Assembly: GCF_963678635.1 (NCBI RefSeq) | Contig: NC_087062.1 | Location: 40,285,676-40,349,675 of the forward strand | DNA: 64,000 nt | Direction: 5' to 3' | Source: Symsagittifera roscoffensis | Taxonomy: Eukaryota > Xenacoelomorpha > Acoela > Convolutidae | In this document: positions 1 through 13,090 of the stretch, in pieces | Layout: each line of letters begins with the position of its first letter | Position numbering within the stretch: the stretch's first letter is position 1 | Translations under genes and position numbers: made by a program | The notes under the pieces: generated by a model | What the model saw: only the letters and a program-made list of their open reading frames with translations | Told to the model about the DNA's origin: nothing | The model's database searches: none

Positions 1-3000
1 CCTTTTGGTGGAACCACTTCCTGGAACACCCAGACGTAGTCGCCAACTGAGTAGGCTTTCGCATCGGCTGTCCTTTTGTCAAACCTCCTTTTTTGTCTAA
101 TTTGCGCCTGTTGCGTGTTTCTCCTGCATAAGTCATTGAGGTCCTGCTGTCTTCTAATAACATCCCGCACGTACGTTTGCGGTGCTGTCCTCTTCCCCTC
201 ATATTCAGGGTAGAAAACGTCAACGGGAGCGCTTTTTCGTGACCCGTTAGCATCATGTGCGGACTTATTCCCGTGGTGGAGTGCTCCATGCTGTTGTAAG
301 CACCCATCACTTGCGGCAAGTGCTTGTCCCAGTCATCCATGTAATGCGAGCAATAGACTCTCAGCATGGATACCAGTGTGCGATTTTGCCTCTCGACTAG
401 GCCATTAGTTTGCGGGTGATAAGTGGTCGAGTGGGCCTGCGCTACCTGCGACCTTTTCATTAACTCCTTCGTGAGATCACCCACGAATGCTTTGCCATTG
501 TCCGATTGGAATGTGATGGGGCAGCCATGCCTCGCTATCCACACATTTATCAAACGATCGCATGTTTCTACCGCCGATGTTGTCATGCAGGGTGCTGCCT
601 CCGCATACTTCGTAAAATGGTCGATCATTACCAGCACCTGATTATAGCCCGTTGCTGTCATGCAGATTTTCTGATGATCAATTTGCACCACTTCGTTGAA
701 ACCCGACGACTCTATTGACTGTAGGGGGAACCTTAGTTTCCTGGGATCCTTCGCCTGCTGACATGACAGGCATGCGGCGATCCACTTCTCACAAGCCTTT
801 TTCAATCCCGGCCATTCGAATCGTTTCTGTATACTGTTGTACACTTTGTCCACGCCTTGATGGCCCATCTGATCATGTTAGCGAAAGAGCAATTCGGTCT
901 GGTACAACTGTGGTAACACTATTGAATTGTATTTATAAAGGGTCTTGTCCTCCTCTTTACGTTTACAGGCTACGATTCCGTCCTTGTTCAGGTACAACAA
1001 GTCGTTTCACTTCAGGTAGAATTGCTTCAAGATCTTGTAGCTGTCTTCTTCCAAGTCTCCCTTGTCTGGTCCTCCATTCTCGATCCATCTCTTCAGACTG
1101 CTCGTCATTCTATCATTTCGTTGAGCCCTTAGGAGATCCGACAGCCTGTACCTGGCTTTCAAATACGTCTTTACCACGTTCATTTGCCCACTCATTATCT
1201 CCGGAGCATGAGCATCGTCCATCAACTTGACACACCATATCTTTTTCAAAGGCGTCGCTTCCTGCACAGATGGTTCCAGATTGGTACGGACGACCGCACC
1301 ATGTGGCAGCAATCTGGTTGGGCGTTTCGAAACTGCTATCAGCTCGAGCTCGTCTGCGGCATTATCTACCACAGTGCCCTTTTCATCTGAGGTGTATCTG
1401 TCCCTGTCTGGATCCTGATGCGTTTCTCGGTCCAGCCCGCGCTGCTTCCAGTCTACCAATAAGGAGTAGATTGCGATCTCTGACACGTCGGAATTGGAAG
1501 TTGTTTCAGATGTGTTGTCCCAGGACTGGGGCCTCGAGTCAACACTTGAGTTGACTGATTCCCCAACATCATATTCCAAGTTGTCTGAGATATTTCTCGA
1601 CTCCCCGGACAAAACTCTGTCCATTGGTCGCTTTGAACCCGACTGCCCGGACAAAATTCTGCCCCTAGGTGGTCTCGTCAACCTCTCCCCGGACAAGTCG
1701 TCCTGCACGGGCTCAAAGGTGTCTGACTCCTCAGACAAGTCGTCCTTCCTTGACTGGCTCGAATGTATCAGACTCCCCGGACATTGTCTCGTCCCCGGAC
1801 GAACAATCTGGGCTCGGCTCGTACTCTTCTTTTGCATCCGTGAAATGCACTCTCCTAGCGAAGCTAGATTTCGACTTGGTCCTGACTTCCTCAGTGGCTT
1901 GGGTCTGATTCAGTGTCCCATATTCAGTGAACGAAGTTCTCAACAAGACCTCCTTCGGCATCGAGCTCACCAGCTGGTTGACTATCGACCTGCAATCCCG
2001 TTCAACGCTTCGGCTGCGAATGGACACCGGCCTCTTCTCTGTCCTCTCGGTGACAGTCAACCGCTGCATGGTCTCCATCCACTCACAATCACGCCTATCC
2101 ACTTCCCTGTGCAACAAGTCACGGAGCTTTCCCATGACGTCCGGCGCCACGTTCAACGTCATGTTCAATAGAGCCATGCTGTTTATACCCAGCCTGGTAA
2201 GTTCTTGCTGTACCAAATCGGATCGGACTAGCAGATCCAACGGAACGGGCTCGCCTCTGGCTAAAAGCTTTATCTCCGCGGCCGTTTCCACTGGAAGGTC
2301 AGGGTGTCCGGGTATAGGATGCCCTGACTTGTCTAACCACCTAGTAAGTGGCAGTTTGTCGTAGGTTTCCTTGTCCAGAAATGAAAACCCGTCTTTGATT
2401 TCTGATTGGTTGGCCTGCTTCTCCTCGAGGCGCTCATAAAATTTTGTCTTTTTACTGAGGCTGTCTGCGTTCTGGTGCTCTATGATCATGTGGTATCCAT
2501 CCAGGCGCACGATCCAACGACCAATATAACTTTGGTCCATCGATTAGGTTTTCAGCCAGGCAAGGGCACGATTATCCACACGTAACTTGAAGGCAGCACT
2601 CCCCAAGTAGGCCCTGTATTTTTCCACGAAAGTGATCACCGCAAACATCTCCGCTTTTGGTGCGCCGTACTTCATCTCAGTATCACTCAGGACTTTACTC
2701 CCGTAAGCTATCGGACAAAGAACCGTCCTCCCGTTCCACTCCTGCTCCTGGTGCAGTATGCCCGATATCGCAACCACTGATGCATCCGTGTCCAGCACGA
2801 ACATCCCCTTCTCTGTTGGCATGCCGAGGACCGGTGCCTCGCAAAGTTCACGTTTGATGTTCTCAAATGAAACTTGTGCCTCATCAGTCCAAGTGAACTT
2901 TTTGCCCTTGTTTCTCATCAACCGCTGCATGGGGTATATTTTGTCACAATACCCCTTGATGAACTCTCGATAATATTAAGCGAATCCCAAAAAACTCATC

Positions 3001-5100
3001 AGCTGTGTATCTGTTTTAGGTGCCTTCCAGGTCAGCACCGCTTCAACCGCTTCAGGATCTGATCTCACTCCATGTTTGTCCACCAGGCGGCCCAGATACT
3101 TTATGGAATCTCTGAAGATATCACACTTAGAGGGTTTACATTTCAGACCCGCCTGCTTCATGCAAGAAAACACCTCCTCCAACCTCTCTATGTGGTCTTC
3201 TAAGGTTGGTGTTGCAATCACGACATCATCAACATAACACATGATGAGATTCCCGTATTTCTTAGTGACGCTCGTGAGTGCCTGGGCCATCAGTCGCTGG
3301 AATGTGGCCGTCGCGTTGCACAATCCGAACGGCATCCTCTTCCACTGGAACAATCCCAGCTCGCACGCAAAGCCTGTTTTCTCTCGATCTTGCTTTCTGA
3401 GTGGCACTTGCCAGAACGCAGAGCCCAAATCCAACGTCGTGAAGAACTTCGCGTCTCCCAGCTTGGATAGGCTCTCATCGATGCGGGGAATCGGGTATGC
3501 GTCCTTTATAGTCACTGCGTTCAGATAACGGAAATCACAACAAAATCTGAGTTGTCCCCCTTTCTTTTTCGCCATGACCACGCCACAAGCCCACGGGGAC
3601 TTCGACGGCTCGATCATGTCGTACTCCATTAACATCTCGATTTCCTTCCTACACGCTTCTGACTTGTTTGGGGTCATTCTTCTCGCCCCTTCCCTATGAG
3701 GTACCGGGCCCTCTTCTATCTCAATCTCGTGTTCTACAAAATTACAGCAACCTATGTCGGCCTTATGTTTCGAAAAAACGTCTGCGTTCCGATTTAGCAC
3801 CGCTCTGAGCGAATCTAGTTCCTTGTCTGATATTTTACCCTTCAAATGTTCTATCTCAGGTAGGACTGGTTTATTCGCTGCTAACTCTGCTTCTGTCGGT
3901 CTCTCAGGAAAGTTGGAACAACTAGACAGCCCATCATCTGTTTCCGACTTCATTGAAAACAATTTCCTAGAAGATTTCAAATCATTCACTCTCCCCATTA
4001 TACATTCTTGGTTCGCATGCAATGGACATTTAGTTACATCAAACTTTTTCAAGTTCTCGACACTCTGAAAGTCTGTGTTCAGAGGCAAAGCATAGCCAAC
4101 TTTCTTTCCCCTCTGTATTGTCACTGTTGTTGCTTCTGTGTTCAATAACACACTCACACACAGTCCGCTCTGAGTGAGTGAAAAGCTTCTTCCTAAAATA
4201 GCCGAGCTTTTACTGTTTGGATTTGGTACCAGACACACCTGTCTGTCATTGCTGAGTTCATTCAAGTTCCTCATCCTAAACGTCGCTACTACGGCTTGGT
4301 TTGGTTTTAATCTAACTTTTCGATCCAGAAAAGTCGGCACCTTGGCCTGGTTAAAAAAGATCTTATTAGGGGTCTCTTTTCATACTTTCTCTCAGGATCC
4401 TTGATCCTAATCAACCCGTCATTGAGATCGATCGTGACATCAAAGTTGCGCACGAAATCCCTTCCTAAGATGAACTGATCGGATTCGTCCAAATTCTCCA
4501 CTACTAGGAAGCTCATACAAAGATGTCTTCCTCCGAGCTGCAGTGAAATGATCGGGGTTCGTCCAGTCACATAGATCGCTCCCTGATTGGCAGCTGCCAA
4601 CCTGATGTTTGTCGGTATGAGATCCGACCTTTCGAAACCCATGTCGGTCCAAGTTTTGACTGGCATGACACTGACCACTGCTCCCGTGTCTAGCAGTCCC
4701 TTTACTGAAAGTTGTCTGCCTTGCACGTCCAGCACGTGTGCGGCCAGATTGGCCTCGCAACCTATGTGCACCGCATCTTGTTCGAGCATCGCGTTGTGTC
4801 CGATTCGTCTAACGTTCAGCTCCTCTTGACCAATGTATATCCGGCCAATCTGATCGTTCGCATCAGTTATGTGAGCTTTTGTGTAGATATTGATGCCATC
4901 CACATTCATTAGAATCGGGTAAGGGCCATGGACATCGATATAATGTCCATCCACTTCCATCAGCCTCGGACCTCCTGTTGTGAGCAGCGCTCGCACTGCC
5001 CTGGAGTCCAGTTTGGGATCTTTCTCCTTCAGGTAGTCGGCATAGATGTCCAGGTGGACTAGTGTAAACTCGGATGGTTCACTCAATTTCTTGACCACCT
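1..5100 (-). mobile_element. pol part of the Ty3/Gypsy element (PR-RT-RH-IN)
   Basis: Directly visible motifs are an aspartic protease LLDTGA with a later ILGRDF, reverse transcriptase MPFGLCNA and the catalytic YVDD, an RNase H VLDTDAS start, and an integrase with QID, QSDNG and HPQTNGLVERQN of the DDE core. Integrase also has a CLSC half of its zinc site and a C-terminal SVGDYVWVF segment near the window edge. The spacer between RNase H and integrase is Ser/Asp/Glu-rich and longer than in textbook Gypsy elements. Identification is firm from motif order. The element continues beyond position 1. Confidence 0.93.
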
Positions 5101-5109
5101 GGTGCCCTG

Positions 5110-8000
5110 CGACTCAGATAATGGACATTATTTTTGTCCCCTCCTTCGTCATGCCGAAAGTTCTCCCAGATATAACGTTCAGTTTTAGTCCCTGTTTCCT
5201 GGGTTCCTCTTTGTCTTCTACTTTCGTCGTTTTACCCAGAATATTAAAACTTTTCCAAAGATCTGTGCTCTCCAGCTCCGACCTCACCCATTGCTCCACT
5301 TCTTTCGTGGCTAGGTCCTGTTTGACATTCTGCAGCGCTGTCCTTGCCGCCAGGCCATAATCCACCTTGAGTGGGCTAGACGACTCTGCCTCCAGGTTCG
5401 AGGCTACCACCTCATCAGGCAGTGTCTTTACCTTTATGGTCGTGAAGGTGCTCGGTATCGTCTCCTTTCTCCGAGACTCGGCCTCGTTCATCAGACGTGC
5501 TCGACTGGCCTTGACACCCGAAAGCGCCTCTTCGTAGCGGGGATGTTTCGCGTCCGCCACTGCATCACAAAGTTGAGTACAATCCGACTTGAAGTGTCCC
5601 TCCAAATTACAGAAGAAACACCTCGGACCATATTTCATGATGAGCCCTCTGACGTACTCTTCGTGATCCTCGTCGGTCGCGTCGGCGTCCTCGAGAAAGT
5701 AGCCTATTGCCTTCATGTTCTGTTTGTATGCAGAACAAGCGGAAACGTGATGGTCCATCGAACCACAATTCGCACACGACCTACTCTGATCCATGTCATC
5801 GCGAGGTTTGTACCAACTGGAATTCGTACCAGTGTTTGTCCCGCTATAGTTACCATAATTGCTGTAACGGTTCGGCGCCCTTGGTTTTATGAGTAAATAT
5901 TCGCGTGACTTCATACGCAAATCATCGGGCGTGGGTACCTGGTCAAGTGAAAGGGTGAAGTGTGTGGCCAACATCGTCTTCAACTCCTCACTCTTTACTC
6001 CGTCCATGAACTTCGAAGCAATTGCCAAGTTTCGCTCGGATATTCTCTCATCGGGATTGCTTCTCCTCCTAAGCAATTCAAGGTCGTCCAAAAATTTGTC
6101 TATGGATTCGTCATCTCTTTGACGCCTCTTTTCGAACTTCACCATAGCCTGGTGCCCTTGTACTCCAGAGCCGAAACGATTCAGCAGGATGTCGAATATC
6201 TTGCGAGCGCTGTCTCTCTCATTGGCTCTTTTCGCCATTACACAATTTAGTGCAGTACCCTCCAGGTTGCTCGTTAGCGCGCTGCATTCTTGTTTCTTGG
6301 AGAGACTCTCTTCCTCAAAGTGTAAATTCATCACCTCTATCCAAGAATCAATGCAGCCGTCTGACTCGTCTTTATATGACTTAGGCTTTTTCAGTGTCCT
6401 TCTTGACCTCTCTCCTCTCTCGGTTGACTTCGAGAGTTTGGTGATGAATGTTTCGAGAGATCTGTTCAGAGGCTCAAACATCGAGGCATACATCGTTGTG
6501 TCCTGTGAGACTGTAGTCAGATCTGGTACTGAACTGACTTGTGGCACAGTTGGCAACCTTGTCTCCGGGGTAGCATCTGCCTCCGGCGGGACTGGGTTCG
6601 TCCAGCCAGGCCTCTACGGGGCTGCCCTTGGCCGCTCCTTGTTTCTAGGTTCGTAGTTCGTTCTCGAGCTTTGCTGGGCTCTGGCATTGCTGCCCGTACC
6701 ATCTCCATCATTCGCATGGCGTGAGCGCTCCCTTGGGTTGGAACGCTCCTGCCAAGTGCTCCCATTCAGGATCGCGTCAAGCTTCCGCATCATTAAGTCA
6801 GACTTGGCATCTAACCTTTTCTCCAGGCTAGTCATCGTGTGGGCGTAGGTACTATCATGATCGTTCAACAATCTCTCGATCTCCCTCGTCATCCTAGCTT
6901 CTCTTTCGTACTACTCCTTGTTTGCCTGTGCCAGGCTCTCCGCCAGGCATTGATCGGTGTTGCGAATCAACTGAGCCTGATCAACCCTCGCCTGCGACGT
7001 CACGTGCGTTAGTTCATCTCTCAGATTCTCTCGACCTTGGTGAGCTCTCTCATCAACTTGATCTATTCTCTTAGTCATGTCCCGTCTCAGTTCATCCAGA
7101 CCATTCATCACGCCAGCGAATATGTCACTTATGTCGCCAGTGGCCCCAAATGACGGGGTTAGTCCCAAAGAAGATGAGGTCAACTGCGGCTGCAGCCTGG
7201 TGCTTGATGACGCACCGCCTTTTTGCTTGCTCATCGACGTCATCAATCTGTCGAACGTTGATGACGCTCCCATCGTTATCCCATCTGACATGGGTCTGGT
7301 CGGCGAGGCGGACGACGCCTTCCTGCTCATGTCGTTCCTTGGGCACGGTGTGAAGTTCACATCCGGATGGGTTATCTCCGGGTAGTCATAACTGTAAGAT
7401 AAACCTTCAGTTCGTAGTGGCGCCATGCGCTCAACGTACAAAGACTTCCAGCTCTTCTTGGCCTTCGAACCCGGTTGTTCTTCACCCGGGCTTATACTCG
7501 ACATCATCGCGTTGTTGCTCTGCTTGGCCAGAGATGAGTGGGTATTAGCCGAATGTGAATTTTCTCTCCTCCACCTATGACTCTTGGTCTCCGATTTGGA
7601 CATTCCCTTGAATAACACTTCCTCTCGCGGCTCGACCTCGGAACGCTCCGATGTCTCCTCCGTCCTCTCAACTTCCTCCTGCTCGAGGTCCTCGCTTGGC
7701 TCAAAGTCGGGTCGAATGAGCGTCTGTTCTCCCTCGTCAAAGGAGTCCACAAGCGTTTCGCTCGCGGTTCCGGCCTCGGCGCTCCGCCCTTGATCGCCAT
7801 CGAGGTTTTTCTTGCTCCTTAGTTTCATTTCGCTCACTGAAAGATCAGGTTGACCTTTAGTCGATTCGGTTTCGGCAAATACGTCGGAGGCGCTGCTAAA
7901 CGAGGACTGGCTACGCCTAGTTTTACATTTTCGCGTGCTGCCCTTGCTCAGCCTGGGAATCTTAGTAGTCGATCCTAACGAGTCCCTGCGCTGCATGCTT
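5110..8000 (-). mobile_element. gag part of the Ty3/Gypsy element with two zinc knuckles
   Basis: The capsid-like half carries a helical region (around DSWIEVMNLHFEEE) and two CCHC-type knuckles, CANCGSMDHHVSAC and CFFCNLEGHFKSDC, separated by about 45 residues. This arrangement is common in animal Ty3/Gypsy gags. The preceding N-terminal part (about 8000-6600) is polar, Ser/Arg/Glu-rich, and has no domain I recognise. Together these make an unusually long gag region. A likely gag start is the ATG at 7996 on the minus strand. Identification of the knuckle half is firm; assignment of the N-terminal half is an inference from contiguity. Confidence 0.85.
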
Positions 8001-8483
8001 TGTGACAAAAAACAATATTTGTATATTTTAATGGCGATGCACACGTACCGCAAACAAGTTCAAGTTAAATTACTTAACGCTGCCTCTTCGATCTCGTAAG
8101 TATCAAGAGTGTCTCTTAAGTTTCTCAATAACAATCTTAGTGACTCAGCTAGAGTTACACAGACAGGGCCTGCTCAGTATTGATATAATGCTAACTCAAC
8201 CCTGTTGTATAGTATAACAGTATCACAAAATTTTCACAAGATATAATCAACACACAAAACACAATGGATAATCAGATAAGAATATCCTACAGGTGACAGC
8301 GACTTTTCGTCAGTATCAATTTATCGCCACACAATTTATTAAGTCACTGCTCTGTTAAAGTCAAACAATCTTTGATAAAAAACAGTGATAGTTCAGAAAC
8401 AGATCAATAAAATCTAGTCTTAAAGAAAAAGACTTCCCTCAATCGGAACGATCCGAAAGAACAAAGCCCAGGACACAGTCTTC

Positions 8484-8765
8484 TCAAGTGGGTGTGTATT
8501 TGCCTAATACACCCACCGAGGTCTTCTTTTAGGTGCCCTGCGATTGCCCGAGCTGTCCTACTAAGTAGCTCAAGGCAACCTCTGATCGAAAATTTCTATA
8601 GTCTAAGAAAAAGCTCTCCCACACCCGGACTGCTCCAAGTGCACGAGAGTAGGGAACAAATTTTCTTCTCAAGTGAGTGTGTATTTGCCTAATACACTCA
8701 ACAAGGTCTTCCTTTATTTGTTCCCGGATTGCCCGAACTTTCCTATTAAGTAGCTCAAGGCAACC
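8484..8765. repeat. Tandem direct repeat (about 185-base period) with covarying stem-loop
   Basis: Two copies of a unit of about 98 bases lie at 8481-8580 and 8666-8765. Each holds a hairpin with loop TGCCT. The first stem is GTGGGTGT(GT)ATT paired with AATACACCCAC (8488-8516). In the second copy (8674-8700) G at 8491 has become A and its partner C at 8513 has become T, so the stem is kept. The block lies just upstream of the retroelement gag, where a 5' leader would be. Confidence 0.75.
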
Positions 8766-9006
8766 ACACAACCAAAATCACAATCAAAAAAAATTTTGTT
8801 CGGGTGCTTCTGATACACCCGATCTAGAATCCAAAGTTGATCACGAATTTCCGGGTCAAAATGGGCTCCTATGATCCTAATAAGCACGCCTAATGTCCTA
8901 ATATGATCTTTATTAAATGGATATTTCCCGTCTCCCAAATTGCCACAGAAGGTTTCCTCAAGTTTCTAACAATGAGGGTTGCTAAGATGTTTAAGTCACT
9001 CCGGTT

Positions 9007-11068
9007 GGTTACTTCGGAGGGTTGTTAAGACACTTAGCCTACCTCGGAGGGTTACTTCGGAGGGTACCTTAATCACCCAAGTTACTTCGGAGGGTCTCTT
9101 AAATTTATCAAGGAGGGTCAATAAGATGCTTAATATGCTCCGGAGGGTTACTTCGGAGGGTACATCCAAAATTTTCAAATTTCTGAACCTCACTTAGAAG
9201 GGCCTTCAATTAACTTCACGAAGCGTCAAAACAAGCTAAATTTTCTATGGGGGGCTGTTTTAACTTCTTTGGATGATCTCGTGGAAGTTTTCCACTAAGA
9301 AGGGTTGCTAAGGGGTTTAGCTGACTCCGGAGGGTTACCTCGGAGGGTTCCCCAAAAATCAAGAAAAAAGGTTATGTTACCGCGATAAAGTCTCCAAAAG
9401 CGGCCCACCTGACTTAAAACTAGGTTGGCTGACACGGTCAACCTTCCCAGTAGGATAAAAAGGTGTTTTGATAAAATTTTCTGCCGCTCGGAGGGTTACC
9501 TGTAATTTGGACCCTCCGAACCAACAAATTCTAAAAAAATTTTCTTTTCCGAGATTATCAACCCAAAAACGGTTGCGGTCCGGAAAACTGATCCAAAACG
9601 TCGACTTATGGTACCAAAATTATCCCGATCGGTTGGCTAGTCTTTGAGAAATTGCCAAAAACGTGTTTGTCCAAACGGCCTTTTTTCACCACCTATATAG
9701 GTTCTTAGAAACTTTTTCCGCAATTCCTATTGAAAGTGCCTGAAAATAATTGAAACGAGCGTAGTAGCCCTGTACGGCACTGGAATAGTGAAAAAAAAAC
9801 CAGATCAAAATTGGTTTGGAGACAAAAATTTGGCCAATAACTATCAAATTTGGACCCTCCGATTCCTTCCTTTTCCAATCCTTAAGTCGTTAGCTCTATC
9901 CAAGGAGCCAATCGGAGGGTTACTCAAGAATTTCTCTAATAACCGAGCACGTTATGCTAGCACGCTCCTAACACAAAAAATTTTATTGCTCTAACTCTAA
10001 AAACTCAAAAACTCAATCCCCAAAACAGATTGACAAAATTCAGAAAATTGTCGAAATTTTGATCGAAAAATTTTGGTTTTTTCCAACTTCTACTGAGTAT
10101 TCTCTCACGCGGTTTCTTTAGTTAGGGGATCGAACTACGTAGCTACTCCCTATATAAAAGCTTTTTGCTGTTCGGAAAAACTCGGATATCCAAAAATTTG
10201 GGGGTCTGCAGTTTGGTCGAAAATCGATAATTTTCGACAAAATTTGGGTATTTCTTGGGTCCAATTAGGAGATAAGTAAAATATAATAAGGGTAATAACC
10301 TATTAGTAGTCGTTAATGAATAGTACTATACCCTCCTTTGCACCAAAATACCCGAATTAAGACCCTTAACTCGGAAATTTGTAATCGATGGAGGGTACAA
10401 TCGGACCGCGCCAATCGTACCCCCCACCACTTAAGTTTTGGTGAAATAGTACCCGAACGATACCAAAATTGTTTCAACGATACCCAACAGTCGTTGTGGA
10501 TGTTGTCCTTGATGTCCTTGTTGAGTGTGGAACACGTCGGTCAGCTTGCCACTCTACCCTCCGGTCACCGGCAAAATCACCATTAACGTGCTTAAATACT
10601 CAAATTACACTCAAGGGAGGGTATCCAACCCTTCACCAAAACGCACAATCTTTCTATCAGAAATGATATAGATCAATCTGAAACAACAACAAATAGGAAG
10701 GTCAGATCACATCTCGTCCGGAAACAACATATAAACTGTCACTTTATGTTTTTTACTGTTTTTGGTCTTTTTTGGATTTTTTACTGTTTTTTGTACTTTT
10801 TTGTTTTCAAATAAATTTATTTTTTGGCTTTTTCTTGGTTATACACTGTTTTTGTTTGGTTTTACGCTTTCTCTTTAATTGTTTTTGGTCCCGGGACCTT
10901 GGGACAAGCGGGCTCATGACTTCCCACCTAACCCTCCGGCCCCCGGAATTTTCGGTGTTAACTAAGTTAAAAAGCTAAATAGTACTAGACGGAGGGTACG
11001 CACCTTCCCCCTAGTACAATAACGGTCATTAAGGCCTCTAACTTGGGCATACGCCCGGAGCGGAGGGT
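9007..11068. repeat. Dispersed CGGAGGGT motif block
   Basis: I find about 15 exact copies of CGGAGGGT on either strand. Plus-strand copies start at 9015, 9045, 9058, 9088, 9141, 9154, 9328, 9341, 9489, 9913, 10990 and 11061. Minus-strand copies lie at 9511, 9854, 10556 and 10931. Several are embedded in a longer GGTTACTTCGGAGGGT. Early copies show spacings of 13 and 30 bases. No coding region covers this block. It could be part of a long LTR or leader of the adjacent retroelement, or an unrelated repeat. Confidence 0.8.
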
Positions 11069-12400
11069 TCGTCGCTGAAACGCTTGCTGATCATGATGGT
11101 CTTATGCCTTTGACAGGCCCACCCAAGAGCGCCATAAAAAAGTCTATTTAACATTCGCCCAAATACTACACAGCGACGGAGCGTAGAAAAAGTACCTATT
11201 AACGACTGGCAGGCGTCAGTTACCTTAATCCTACTCGTTTTTGACCGTCTCAACCTTGCCAGTTGATTTTCTGGTCTGTTTAGGGCTAAGTAAAAAGTTG
11301 ATGTTTTTAGGCCATCAGTCAAACGACTTTTGATCAGCTTTCGTTTACATGCGAACACAACCACATAGCTGATTCTCGGATCCTCAGACGGCTCGAACAA
11401 CACGGCTCGAACAACCTATTAAAAACACGGCTCGAACAACCTATTTTAACATGTTTTTGTGTGACAGTTCTATATTAAATCCATTGGAGATGGATTGACC
11501 CTTTCCTCTTTCTAGCTACTCATATTCTAAAATATCAAATAATACCGGTGTTATTTCAGACTTCTACGACATCCAAGTAGCTACAAAGTTAGTTTTATAT
11601 AGTCCCTTCACATAAAACAGTCTCTGGGGGACCAAGCCTCCGCTCCCGTAATCTTCCTGAGATAACGTTCTTATCTCTCCCAATTTGTGGCACGGGAGGG
11701 TTCCGTGGAATATTCAATATTCCTTCCCCACTGAAGCTTCCTTCTCCACCAATTTCCACTGCTAATAGTCTTATCGTGTGTTGTTGCCACGATAAGAGGC
11801 TTCGTGTTTTTCGTCTCTTGTGCGACCGTTTTCACAATATTTGTCGTGGTTCTGTTTTTTCGTCCTTTTTCGTCAAAATGGCCGTCTTTTTTTCTATTTC
11901 TCAGAAATATTCACTCTTCAATCGAAATTTTAAAAATAAAAATTCTAGAATATTCCTACCCTCCTTCGCAATACTTTTTCGTTCCTAAGGCCTTTATTCG
12001 TTTTTTTTTCGTGTCGCCGGAAGGTTGCGCTGTGCCATCTGGCAGAATGGCACAAAGGCTTCTTTCCTTCTAAAAGCGATCAGTTGTTCTTCTTGATTAC
12101 AGTCGCTCTCCCAGTTGTTGTCGTGTTATTCTGACACGCAAAAAAAATAATTGTTCTGTTTTTCGCGTTTTTCAGTTGCCGCGAAAACCAGATTTTTTTC
12201 GTCAACCACTCCAAAAATCGGAACTTTTTTCCTTCAAAGTTTCCACCCTAAAGATTAGATTTTTTTCAGATAACATCAGTAATTGCTGAATTCATCTGAT
12301 CGCTTGCTCATGTTTTCTTCAAATAAAAAAAGACCGCATTCTGGTTGAATGGAAGATACTGAGTCTACCTTCGAAAAAAATTTTCATATAAGACTAGTTT
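10700..12400. other. Non-coding stretch, T-rich, with short repeats
   Basis: No supported gene. It contains a T-rich tract (10740-10890), three close copies of ACGGCTCGAACAA at 11388, 11402 and 11426, and a 9-base-stem hairpin CTTATCGTG/CACGATAAG at 11770-11796. I see nothing else of note. Confidence 0.6.
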
Positions 12401-12414
12401 TTTTGTCGGTTCCT

Positions 12415-12480
12415 ATGAGAGCGACCAATTCTTGGTTTCACTTGATATGAGAGCGACCAATTTTTCTCGGTTTCACTTGA
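12415..12480. repeat. Short tandem duplication, 32-base period
   Basis: ATGAGAGCGACCAATT followed by TTGGTTTCACTTGA-like sequence occurs at 12415 and again at 12447, with small indels between the copies. Confidence 0.8.
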
Positions 12481-13070
12481 AATCGATTTAAACTGCTGGA
12501 AGTTTAAATGTTCTCATATGCCTAAGTTTGTGTCAAAAAATTCATAATTTCCAGGAAGTTTTCTGCTATTTTGATTTGCTGTCTTTTGGAATTTGTTTCT
12601 GGTTGGTGGCAAGTTAATTGTGGCAAATGTTTGAAACTTTTGCAGTTGTTCTATTTTTTTCTTTCATCTTTGGATCAACATCGAGATCTTTCCTGGCAAT
12701 TAAACTGTTAAATGACTGTTCCTCCTGTCTAGGAATATGTAATAAAGACTCCTCGCCGTAACCACTGTTAAATAAGATACTTTTGACTCTTGCAACAAAT
12801 TTTTCTTATACCTTTGGCAATTAAAGGTTTTTTCTTTAATATACTAAATGACTTTTTCTAATTATTTTTGTAAGATTTGAAAAGTTTTATCATATATTCA
12901 GCTAGGCTGCAGAATGAAACGAGGTTACTCCTAAAGGAAATTTTTCAGCCGAGGAAACTTTACAGCCGAATAAAATTAGTAGAATTTTTGCCCTGTAAGA
13001 GGGCGGCAAATGATGAGGCAGTCTGTGTTTGGATTGTGGGATTTCTTTTTCTGCCATACGATATTGTATA

Positions 13071-13090
13071 AGCTTGCGGTTAGCAGGCGT
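13071..13090. repeat. Stem-loop repeat, copy 1 (GCTTGC...GCAGGC)
   Basis: This resembles the elements at 33722-33740 and 34012-34030. A short inverted repeat around a five-base loop is followed by a similar tail (GTTATCAAA, then GGAATAT). Here the stem includes one G:T wobble. Confidence 0.5.

Larger units (their letters stand above)
1..8000 (-). mobile_element. Ty3/Gypsy LTR retroelement, fossil, cut by left window edge
   Basis: Minus-strand retroelement with gag followed by protease, reverse transcriptase, RNase H and integrase. That order is the Ty3/Gypsy (Metaviridae) layout. Reading right to left, the gag-like part lies at about 8000-5100, protease at 5100-4300, reverse transcriptase at 4000-3000, RNase H at 2930-2550, a charged spacer at 2500-1000 and integrase at 1000-1. 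The 3' LTR lies outside the window and I could not identify the 5' LTR, so no LTR-pair age can be given. The reading frames are long and most catalytic motifs are visible, so it is relatively young. It looks broken, with a handful of breaks. Confidence 0.95.

Noticed and set aside
715-1230. Plus-strand open frame of 171 codons
   Set aside because: It is antisense to the integrase and spacer part of the Gypsy element and has no recognisable domain.
1494-2171. Plus-strand open frame of 225 codons
   Set aside because: It mirrors the charged spacer of the Gypsy pol on the opposite strand; its Ser/Pro bias comes from reading that in reverse.
8529-8938. Overlapping minus-strand frames across the tandem stem-loop units
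   Set aside because: The frames simply translate the repeat (the same VALSYL peptide recurs) and different copies use different frames, so coding is unlikely.
8960-9360. CRISPR-like array from evenly spaced CGGAGGGT copies
   Set aside because: The repeats are too short, occur in both orientations, spacing is irregular overall, and the DNA is eukaryotic.
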